Part shown: one piece after another, positions 1 to 5,124 of the stretch
Layout of the letters: each line of letters begins with the position of its first letter
Numbering within the stretch: the first letter of the stretch is position 1
Source of the DNA: Planctomycetes bacterium RBG_13_46_10
GTDB taxonomy: Bacteria > Planctomycetota > Phycisphaerae > Sedimentisphaerales > Anaerobacaceae
Length of the DNA: 5,397 nucleotides
Assembly: GCA_001824645.1 (NCBI GenBank)
Contig: MHYD01000072.1
Location: 29,739 to 35,135 of the forward strand
Reading direction: 5' to 3'
Notes under the pieces: model-generated
What the model was told of the DNA's origin: nothing
Database searches by the model: none
Seen by the model: only the letters and a program-made list of their open reading frames with translations
Made by a program: the position numbers and the translations under genes

Positions 1-10
1 TACAATGAGT

Positions 11-90
11 TGTCATTGCGAGGCCTAAAAGGCCGTGGCAATCTCAAACACTGGTAAAAAAGAGATTGCTTCGCTTCCCTCGCAATGACA
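11..90. repeat. REP/MITE-like inverted repeat upstream of transporter gene
   Basis: The outer arms TGTCATTGCGAGG (11-23) and CCTCGCAATGACA (78-90) are perfect 13-bp inverted repeats. Nested inside them are GCAATCTC (38-45) and GAGATTGC (62-69), again perfectly complementary. Each half can also fold alone: ATTGC 15-19 pairs with GCAAT 38-42, and ATTGC 65-69 pairs with GCAAT 82-86. The left half also has a GGCC-TAAAA-GGCC mini-hairpin (22-34). The element could therefore form one long cruciform or two adjacent hairpins. From memory, elements with TCATTGCGAGG ends and a GGCAATCTC core are dispersed in many environmental bacterial genomes. No transposase is nearby, so this would be a non-autonomous repeat. 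Its end is about 40 bases from the transporter start, so it may lie in that gene's leader or promoter region. Confidence 0.8.
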
Positions 91-123
91 TGCGCCCTCT
101 GGTTTATTGGGGGGTTTTGATAT

Positions 124-128
124 AGGAG
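124..128 (+). promoter_or_regulatory. Ribosome binding site that decides the transporter start
   Basis: AGGAG at 124-128 is followed by two consecutive ATG codons at 130 and 133. Only one base separates it from the first ATG, while four separate it from the second. The second ATG is therefore the more workable start, although the spacing is still short. The two products differ by one methionine. Confidence 0.55.
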
Positions 129-132
129 CATG

Positions 133-2136
133 ATGGACTTACAGGAAAAATCTTTGCCGGAAATAACAATCAAGGCGTTTGTTTTAGGTGTGGTGCTTTC
201 GATGGTTCTGGGAGCGGCGAACGCCTATCTGGGCCTTTTCGCGGGAATGACGGTCTCAGCTTCAATACCGGCTGCGGTCGTCTCAATGGGCGTGCTGAGG
301 CTGTTTCGGCAAAGCAATATCCTCGAAAATAATATCGTTCAAACGGCGGCCTCGGCGGGAGAGTCACTCGCAGCAGGCGTTATATTTACTCTGCCGGCTC
401 TGGTGATTATGGGCTTCTGGAAGGAATTTAATTTTTTCTGGGTCACCATCATCGCCGCCTTCGGAGGACTGCTCGGCGTCCTTTTTACCATACCTCTGAG
501 ACGCTCTCTTATCGTCGAAGGCAATCTTCAGTTCCCCGAAGGCATAGCTACCGCTGAGGTTCTAAAGACAGGCCAGAGAGGCGGAGCCGGTATAATTCAT
601 ATTGCCGTGGCCTCGGTTGCAGGAGCCTTGTTCAAGGTCGGCGCTAAAGGCATCGGATTTTGGCCTGAAACAGTAGAGGGAGCAAGACGTATCGGCGGCT
701 CTATAGCATATTTTGGCTCGAATCTCAGTCCAGCGTTGCTTTCGGTCGGCTATATTGTGGGGCTTAATATAGCAATTCTGATTTTCTTAGGCGGAGTGGT
801 CAATTGGTTCATAGCTATTCCAATCTGCGCTGCCTTTACTGACTGGCCCGTTTATCCCCAGGGACATGAATTGGCCGGCGAAGCGATTTACTCAATCGAG
901 TTTGCAGGCAGACTTTGGTCCACAAGGACTCGATACCTCGGCGTGGGCGCAATGCTTATCGGTGGACTTTGGACAATCCTGCAAATGAGAAAATCGCTGA
1001 TAAGCGGCGTCATCAGCGGCTTAAAAGCCTATAAATCCGTTGAGGCCGGCCACGTTGTGCTGGAACGAACCGAAAAAGACATGCACATGAAATGGATTTT
1101 ATTGCTGATAATCGCCTCGATTGTCCCTCTATTTCTGGTCTATGAAACCTTTGTCGGGGACATTAGGGTGACAATCCCCATGGCACTGATTATGCTGATT
1201 GCGGGCTTTGTGTTCTCTGCAGTAGCCGGTTATATGGCCGGCCTGGTCGGCTCATCCAACAATCCCATCTCAGGTGTCACCATCGCAACGGTCGTTGTTT
1301 CCTCGCTGCTTTTATTGTTTTTAATGGGTAAGGGTACCGAGAATGGCCCACCAGCGGCTATCATAATCGGAAGCGTTGTCTGCTGCGCCGCTGCCATAGC
1401 CGGTGACACGATGCAGGACCTAAAAGCTGGCCACATCGTCGGCGCAACGCCGTGGAAGCAGCAGGTCATGGAAATGGTCGGGACAATAGCTGGCGCTCTG
1501 GTGATAGCGCCGGTGCTAATGCTGCTGTATAAGGCTTATGGCTTCAAGGGCCAGCCGGATGCAGGCCCCGATGCCCTTATAGCAGTTCAAGCGAACCTGA
1601 TGGCCTCGGTATCCAAAGGCGTCTTTAGCGGCAATCTGCCCTGGGTTTATGTCTTTATCGGGATGGGCATAGCCGTCGCTTTGATTATGCTGGATTTGCA
1701 TTTAGCCAGCATCGGCAGCACATTTCGTACTCCCGTCCTGGCGGTGGCAATCGGCATCTATCTTCCGCTGGAGCTGGCGGTACCGATTTTTGCAGGCGGA
1801 CTTATCCATCATGCCGTCGGCAAATTTCACAGGCATGAAAATACACCCGCCGAATATATCGAAGAATCTGGCCGCAATGGATTGTTGTTCGCATCAGGCT
1901 TGATAACAGGCGAGGCGCTTATGGGCATTCTTCTGGCGATACCGATTATATTGCTAAAGCAGTTTGATATCTCGCTTCCATTCTTCGATATAGACAATGC
2001 TTTCGCCAAACTACTCAATTTACTCAGTTTAACACCATCTTTCACTGTACCTATCGGTGCAATACTCGGAACAGTGCTTCTTGTTGGCGTTGCGTACTGG
2101 CTGTACCGCATATCACACGGTGTATCACGTAACTAA
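133..2136 (+). CDS. OPT family oligopeptide transporter
   Basis: This is a polytopic inner-membrane protein of 667 residues (668 if ATG 130 is used). I recognise it as a bacterial member of the oligopeptide transporter (OPT) family, which imports small peptides or metal-chelate complexes by proton coupling. The exact substrate cannot be read from the sequence. Family-typical segments, numbered from ATG 133, are LIVEGNLQFPEG (about 126-137, followed by AEVLKTG), the GSSNNPISG loop (about 373-381), AGDTMQDLKAGHIVGATPWKQQ (about 423-444) and a C-terminal FRTPVLAVAIGIYLPLELA region (about 531-549). I estimate about 16 hydrophobic membrane segments. The length suits bacterial OPTs, which are shorter than many fungal ones, and no frameshift or missing block is apparent. 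The gene stands alone on its strand, with a REP-like repeat just upstream and a convergent gene downstream. No peptidase or siderophore gene is adjacent to suggest a substrate. Confidence 0.93.
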   Translation: MDLQEKSLPEITIKAFVLGVVLSMVLGAANAYLGLFAGMTVSASIPAAVVSMGVLRLFRQSNILENNIVQTAASAGESLAAGVIFTLPALVIMGFWKEFNFFWVTIIAAFGGLLGVLFTIPLRRSLIVEGNLQFPEGIATAEVLKTGQRGGAGIIHIAVASVAGALFKVGAKGIGFWPETVEGARRIGGSIAYFGSNLSPALLSVGYIVGLNIAILIFLGGVVNWFIAIPICAAFTDWPVYPQGHELAGEAIYSIEFAGRLWSTRTRYLGVGAMLIGGLWTILQMRKSLISGVISGLKAYKSVEAGHVVLERTEKDMHMKWILLLIIASIVPLFLVYETFVGDIRVTIPMALIMLIAGFVFSAVAGYMAGLVGSSNNPISGVTIATVVVSSLLLLFLMGKGTENGPPAAIIIGSVVCCAAAIAGDTMQDLKAGHIVGATPWKQQVMEMVGTIAGALVIAPVLMLLYKAYGFKGQPDAGPDALIAVQANLMASVSKGVFSGNLPWVYVFIGMGIAVALIMLDLHLASIGSTFRTPVLAVAIGIYLPLELAVPIFAGGLIHHAVGKFHRHENTPAEYIEESGRNGLLFASGLITGEALMGILLAIPIILLKQFDISLPFFDIDNAFAKLLNLLSLTPSFTVPIGAILGTVLLVGVAYWLYRISHGVSRN

Positions 2137-2152
2137 AAAGTTCTCTTAATTT

Positions 2153-2168
2153 GTGCGATTTATCGCAC
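2153..2168 (+). terminator. Hairpin after the transporter gene, possible weak terminator
   Basis: GTGCGA (2153-2158) and TCGCAC (2163-2168) form a perfect 6-bp stem with a TTTA loop, 16 bases after the transporter stop codon. No uninterrupted T-run follows directly. The sequence becomes T-rich only from about 2177 onward, so this is not a canonical intrinsic terminator. Its position makes a role in 3'-end formation or mRNA stability plausible. Confidence 0.4.
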
Positions 2169-2243
2169 CATACGCTTCTTTGTAAGTTTAATTTTATTTA
2201 TTCTTTTGATTTATTCTTGTATCAAATAGAAAGAAGAATCTGT

Positions 2244-2273
2244 ATACGTAAAGCGCGTACGCACTTTACGTAT
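2244..2273. repeat. 30-nt near-perfect palindrome between convergent genes
   Basis: The left half ATACGTAAAGCGCGT (2244-2258) and the right half ACGCACTTTACGTAT (2259-2273) are reverse complements except for one position (C2254 opposite A2263). The outer arms ATACGTAAAG and CTTTACGTAT are perfect, and the centre GCGTACGC is itself a perfect 8-bp palindrome. It lies between the 3' ends of the transporter and the small membrane protein gene. It could be a shared bidirectional 3' element, a protein-binding operator-like site, or a relic of a mobile repeat. Neither flank has a strong T-run, so simple intrinsic termination is only weakly supported. Confidence 0.75.
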
Positions 2274-2291
2274 TCCAAGTAATAATTCTTA

Positions 2292-2317
2292 CAAACCAAG
2301 TACAGCCAATTGGTTTG
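2292..2317 (-). terminator. Hairpin downstream of the small membrane protein gene, weak terminator candidate
   Basis: CAAACCAA (2292-2299) and TTGGTTTG (2310-2317) are perfect 8-bp inverted repeats around a 10-base loop. They start about 40 bases beyond the stop codon of the minus-strand gene. Reading on the minus strand, TAAGAATTATT follows the stem, which is AT-rich but not a T-run. It may end or protect the transcript of that gene. The strand assignment is inferred from position. Confidence 0.3.
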
Positions 2318-2356
2318 CTATAGATGCTGCTTTATTCCGTCAATGAACGCGAGAGG

Positions 2357-2605
2357 CTATGCCTTTTTTTTGATAAGACTCACGACGAAGAGAAGCACCA
2401 CGGCACCGATAAGAGCCGTGATAAGTGATCCGATTAGTGCGCCGCCTATAGATATCCCAAGCAGGCTAAAAAGCCAGCCGCCAACTATGGCACCCAGCAC
2501 ACCCACAATTATGTTGCCGAGGATACCGAAGCCGCTGCCCTTCATGATTTGGCCGGCGAGCCATCCCGCAACCGCCCCAATAATTATAAACCATACAAAT
2601 GTCAT
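2357..2605 (-). CDS. GlsB/YeaQ/YmgE family stress response membrane protein
   Basis: This encodes an 82-residue, very hydrophobic protein with about three membrane segments: residues 3-18, about 27-49, and about 52-77. The glycine-rich pattern GAVAGWLAGQIMKGSGFG, followed by GNIIVGVLGAIVGGWL, is the signature of the family once named transglycosylase-associated proteins. These are small inner-membrane proteins often induced by acid, osmotic or envelope stress; their biochemical role is unclear. The C-terminus is basic (IKKKA). The start is supported by AAGGAGA at 2614-2620 (minus strand), eight bases from the ATG. A candidate promoter with a perfect TATAAT lies about 90 bases upstream. The gene is monocistronic and convergent with the transporter. 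Its 3' end contains an unbroken run of eight A residues on the coding strand. The length is typical of the family and nothing appears missing. Confidence 0.93.
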   Translation of the reverse strand: MTFVWFIIIGAVAGWLAGQIMKGSGFGILGNIIVGVLGAIVGGWLFSLLGISIGGALIGSLITALIGAVVLLFVVSLIKKKA

Positions 2606-2691
2606 TTATTGAATCTCCTTACAAGTATTTGTTTTTCACGATAGAGCATTGCCTTTGCCATAAGTTGAAACTCGCTGGTTTGTTGCTCGTG

Positions 2692-2721
2692 ATTATACAG
2701 ACCTGATGCCAAGGAATGCAA
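2692..2721 (-). promoter_or_regulatory. Candidate sigma-70-type promoter for the small stress protein gene
   Basis: On the minus strand a perfect TATAAT (2692-2697) is preceded, after 18 bases, by TTGCAT (2716-2721), which matches the first three bases of TTGACA. Transcription would begin near 2685 and give a leader of about 80 bases before the ATG at 2605. The -10 match is strong and the -35 match is modest. No inverted-repeat operator was seen across it. Confidence 0.5.
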
Positions 2722-2751
2722 ATCGAAAATTCTTGCAGTCCCAATGAGATT

Positions 2752-2780
2752 TTGATACTATCTGGCTCCAGGTGTACAGG
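2752..2780 (+). promoter_or_regulatory. Weak candidate promoter for the beta-propeller gene
   Basis: TTGATA (2752-2757) matches TTGACA at five of six positions. After 17 bases it is followed by TACAGG (2775-2780), which matches TATAAT at only three of six, with TG one step upstream. It is the best plus-strand candidate I found in the 233-base divergent region. A second weak reading is TTGCAG (2733-2738) with TACTAT (2756-2761). Neither is convincing alone. Confidence 0.22.
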
Positions 2781-2838
2781 GCTTTTCTGTGAAGTGTATA
2801 TGTGAAATCCCGGCTCAAAATAACAGGAGGAATTAGCT

Positions 2839-4065
2839 ATGAATTATTCAGTGCGTTTAACAGGCATTTTTTCAGTTTGTGTGTTGTTGGTGGTTAGTAC
2901 CGCTGCCTCGGCCCAGGATTGGTCTCAGTGGCGAGGCACTAACCGGGATGGAAAATTGAGCGGATTTGTCGCACCCCAGACCTGGCCTAAGGAGCTGACG
3001 CAGAAGTGGAAGGTAACGGTTGGTGCAGGCGATTCCTCGCCGGCCCTGGAGGGCCGGAGACTTTATGCCTTCGGACGACAGGATGCCAATGAGGTCATCA
3101 GCTGCCTTGACGCCGTAAGCGGCGAAATACTCTGGCGTGACACATATCCGGCGCAGTTCGTCGTCACAGGCGCCAGTGCTCGGCACCCGGGGCCACGCAG
3201 TTCGCCGGTGGCCTCTGACGGCAAGGTCTGCGTGTTAGGCGTCGGCGGGATTCTCTCCTGTCTGGATGCGGCCACCGGAAAGGTGCTCTGGCGCAAGCAG
3301 TCCACAGCGGACTTTCTGGACACGGCATATCAGTTTGAATCGTCGATGTCCCCAATTGTCGTCGATGGAATGTGCATTGCCTACATCGGCGGTAAAGGCA
3401 AAGGCTCGATAATAGCGTTTGATTTAGCCAGCGGCGAGGCGAAGTGGAAATATAGCGGCGACGCTCCTGCCCCATCCTCGCCTGTAATCATGACCATCAA
3501 TAGCGACAGGCAGATAGTGACTATAAGTGAGAAGCAGGTCATCGGCGTAAGCCTGGCCGACAGAACACTCCAATGGCAGGTACCGTTCGCAGCCAGGCCA
3601 GTAAACACAACTACCCCTGTGGTTGATGGGCAGACCGTTATCGTCACGGGTCAGGGTATGGGCACATTGGCTATCAAAGTCGCCAAGCAGAATGGTAAAT
3701 TCACTGCTGAACCGATATGGACTATAAAGACTGGTTCGTCTTTCACGACGCCTGTGCTGCGCGAAGGTATGCTGTTTGGCTATGCCGTCGGCAGGTTCAA
3801 TTGCCTTAGTGTCCAAAGCGGTCAGGAGCTATGGGTCGATACTACCAGCCGAGGCCAGAGTGCAGCCATTGTTGATGCCGGCTCCTGCCTAATTGCTCTG
3901 ACGATCAATGGAGAGCTGCTAATCTACCAGCCCAGCGACAAGCAATACATTGAGCTGGCTCGCTATAAAGTGGCTGAGTCTGAGACCTGGGCACACCCCG
4001 TGGTCGCCGGAAAGAGTATCTTTATCAGAGACAAGGATTCTGTCATCCTTTGGGCGATTGAATAA
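2839..4065 (+). CDS. Exported PQQ-binding-like beta-propeller repeat protein
   Basis: This 408-residue protein has a Sec signal peptide: a short basic n-region, a hydrophobic core at about 10-20, and a predicted ASA|QD cleavage after residue 25. The mature chain begins DWSQWRGTNRDG, the start typical of planctomycete-type propeller proteins. PQQ-like blade motifs recur as CLDAVSGEILW (89-99), CLDAATGKVLW (141-151), AFDLASGEAKW (193-203), GVSLADRTLQW (236-246, degenerate) and CLSVQSGQELW (322-332). A further C-terminal blade at about 350-408 ends in ILWAIE. The repeats suggest a single seven- or eight-bladed propeller. No dehydrogenase or kinase domain is present, so it is more like a BamB-style scaffold or binding protein than a PQQ enzyme. 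Actual PQQ binding is not shown. AGGAGG (2825-2830), eight bases before the ATG, fixes the start. The flanking genes are on the opposite strand, so it is probably monocistronic. The family is clear; the specific role is unknown. Confidence 0.88.
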   Translation: MNYSVRLTGIFSVCVLLVVSTAASAQDWSQWRGTNRDGKLSGFVAPQTWPKELTQKWKVTVGAGDSSPALEGRRLYAFGRQDANEVISCLDAVSGEILWRDTYPAQFVVTGASARHPGPRSSPVASDGKVCVLGVGGILSCLDAATGKVLWRKQSTADFLDTAYQFESSMSPIVVDGMCIAYIGGKGKGSIIAFDLASGEAKWKYSGDAPAPSSPVIMTINSDRQIVTISEKQVIGVSLADRTLQWQVPFAARPVNTTTPVVDGQTVIVTGQGMGTLAIKVAKQNGKFTAEPIWTIKTGSSFTTPVLREGMLFGYAVGRFNCLSVQSGQELWVDTTSRGQSAAIVDAGSCLIALTINGELLIYQPSDKQYIELARYKVAESETWAHPVVAGKSIFIRDKDSVILWAIE

Positions 4066-4105
4066 AATTCATGTGGAAAATGATGTAGTTAAAAATTTTG
4101 AAGTG

Positions 4106-4128
4106 AAAACCTGGGATAATCTTCCAGG
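4106..4128 (-). terminator. Candidate intrinsic terminator of the lipoprotein gene
   Basis: Read on the minus strand, CCTGG and CCAGG form a 5-bp GC-rich stem around a 9-base loop and are followed directly by TTTTC (complement of 4105-4109). It lies about 60 bases beyond the lipoprotein stop codon. The stem is short and the T-run has only four bases, so efficiency would be modest. On the plus strand the same hairpin has no T-run, so it would not obviously stop the propeller transcript. Confidence 0.4.
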
Positions 4129-4189
4129 ATATGTCACCTTAGAATGAGGTTACCTTGGAAATGATTAGTGCGAACTATCACGCCTGCCA

Positions 4190-4903
4190 TCAGGGAGATA
4201 GCTGAACTATGTTTTTGTTCTCGCCGTTGAGGTTCTCAAGAACGCTGTATTTGATATATTCGCTGGTTGCTTCAATAACCTTAATTCGTGCATTTTGATA
4301 AGTGATGATTTTAGACCTGGTCAAATCATACTCTACATCGTTATTTAAGGCCGGCCTTGCAAGGTCGGCCGTAACCTCGCGATATCCTATATAGATTTTA
4401 TCCCCTGATTTTCCATTATAAATAAGACACTGCTGGAAGGAGCCGGGACTGGCAACCGGATACTTTCTTCTTTCGTAAACGGCCTTTTTGGTACATTCTT
4501 CCATATTGTATTCAGACACCGCGCAAAGCTTTCCACTTTTCTTATCCAGGCGAATTACCTGAAATGGGTCGGCTAATATAGGATTTATGATTACATGCCC
4601 CGAATCCACGCCACCTGCAGGGAGATAATATTCTGATTTGGCATCCTCTCCCTTTTTTAGGTAATATCCGCTGGTGAGGGTAAAGCCGGCGAGTAATCCC
4701 ATCTTCGTGTTTTTTTGTAAATAGATTGCATCCTGCTCCAAGGATTGACCATGGCTAAGCATAGTGTCTCCGATGTATGCAGTCACAACGGTGTTCAGCG
4801 GCGGCTCGTTTATCTCTGTTACCGTGGGATGGTAATTATATTTAGGCCAGGCACAGCCAAAAAGAAAAAATAAAGGTAATAGGGTGAAGAGAATCTTTCG
4901 CAT
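4190..4903 (-). CDS. Putative lipoprotein of unrecognised family
   Basis: This encodes a 237-residue protein with a lipoprotein signal peptide: MRK, a hydrophobic stretch at 4-15, and the lipobox LFGC with Cys17 as the lipidation site. The next residue is Ala, so there is no Asp retention signal and outer-membrane sorting is likely by the usual rule. The mature part has no further membrane segment. It shows a PPLNTVVTAYIGDTMLSHGQ stretch (34-53), a Gly/Tyr-rich part (69-82), and Cys127, Cys137 and Cys159. The alternation of short polar and hydrophobic segments suggests a beta-rich fold, but this is inference. The ATG at 4903 is preferred because AAGGA lies eight bases before it. An upstream in-frame ATG at 4921 would add MARNFK but has no well-spaced ribosome binding site. 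Much of the gene reads more AT-rich than the propeller gene. I do not recognise the family and assign no function. It follows another minus-strand gene after about 220 bases and may have its own promoter. Confidence 0.8.
   Translation of the reverse strand: MRKILFTLLPLFFLFGCAWPKYNYHPTVTEINEPPLNTVVTAYIGDTMLSHGQSLEQDAIYLQKNTKMGLLAGFTLTSGYYLKKGEDAKSEYYLPAGGVDSGHVIINPILADPFQVIRLDKKSGKLCAVSEYNMEECTKKAVYERRKYPVASPGSFQQCLIYNGKSGDKIYIGYREVTADLARPALNNDVEYDLTRSKIITYQNARIKVIEATSEYIKYSVLENLNGENKNIVQLSP
4349..4370. repeat. GC-rich 22-nt near-perfect palindrome inside the lipoprotein gene
   Basis: The halves GGCCGGCCTTG (4349-4359) and CAAGGTCGGCC (4360-4370) are reverse complements except for one position (G4354 opposite T4365, a G-U pair in one RNA). 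The element is in frame and encodes part of the ADLARPA stretch near residues 179-185. It stands out in an otherwise fairly AT-rich gene. It may be chance, an RNA hairpin in the message, or a small palindromic repeat tolerated in coding sequence. Confidence 0.6.
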
Positions 4904-4911
4904 TTTAAAAT

Positions 4912-4916
4912 TCCTT
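4912..4916 (-). promoter_or_regulatory. Ribosome binding site that sets the lipoprotein start at 4903
   Basis: On the minus strand AAGGA lies eight bases before the ATG at 4903. The alternative ATG at 4921 has its nearest purine-rich match (AAGGAAGG, complement of about 4942-4949) some 20 bases away, which is too far. The resulting protein begins MRK and has a signal peptide of normal length. Confidence 0.6.
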
Positions 4917-4951
4917 GCCATAAAATAATAGTATCCAACACCTTCCTTTCG

Positions 4952-4980
4952 AGGACTTGTGCTAAGCAGCGATTCGTCCT
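4952..4980 (-). other. Possible leader hairpin upstream of the lipoprotein gene
   Basis: AGGAC (4952-4956) and GTCCT (4976-4980) are complementary. Inside them, after an asymmetric internal loop, GCT (4961-4963) and AGC (4968-4970) can pair. If transcription starts near 5045, this hairpin would lie in the leader about 50 bases before the start codon. The stem is short and interrupted, so the structure is tentative and does not match any riboswitch I know. Confidence 0.25.
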
Positions 4981-5050
4981 ACGCAGTACTACGGAGAATG
5001 AACCCGTCCTCAACAGTGCCGACTCCGCAGAGCAGCATTTGTTGGTCGCA

Positions 5051-5079
5051 ATTATGCCAATTTGCTGCTTTACATGCAA
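5051..5079 (-). promoter_or_regulatory. Candidate promoter for the lipoprotein gene
   Basis: On the minus strand CATAAT (5051-5056, five of six matches to TATAAT) is preceded, after exactly 17 bases, by TTGCAT (5074-5079). It would give a leader of about 140 bases. A broken inverted repeat, GCAGCA (5032-5037) and TGCTGC (5063-5068), straddles the -10 element and could be an operator. An alternative just upstream is TTGTCA (complement of 5108-5113) with TAAAAT (complement of 5087-5092), which has good hexamers but a 15-base spacer. Confidence 0.4.
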
Positions 5080-5124
5080 GTCGTATATTTTATGTAATCA
5101 GATATGATGACAATATAGGTTTTT

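Noticed and set aside
66..86. Possible promoter elements within the REP-like repeat
   Set aside because: TTG-starting hexamers occur in the arms, but no acceptable -10 element is found at a workable distance. They are explained by the inverted repeat.
2196..2218. Two copies of ATTTATTCTT spaced 13 bases apart
   Set aside because: The copies lie in a T-rich stretch where such repeats arise easily. Two copies alone do not support a regulatory array.
2310..2612. Plus-strand open frame of 100 codons antisense to the small membrane protein gene
   Set aside because: It covers the whole small stress-protein gene on the opposite strand, and its translation is low-complexity (many Pro, Ile, Thr). 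The minus-strand product has a clear family signature and a good ribosome binding site.
3424..3816. Minus-strand open frame of 130 codons inside the propeller gene
   Set aside because: It is a shadow of the GC-rich propeller gene with no recognisable motif. The plus-strand frame has a signal peptide and repeated PQQ-type motifs.
3950..4147. Plus-strand open frame overlapping the end of the propeller gene
   Set aside because: It overlaps the propeller frame out of phase, has no clear ribosome binding site and shows no recognisable protein features.
4819..5079. Minus-strand open frame of 86 codons upstream of and overlapping the lipoprotein start
   Set aside because: It needs a TTG start inside the candidate promoter and overlaps the lipoprotein signal peptide in another frame. 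Its translation has no family features.
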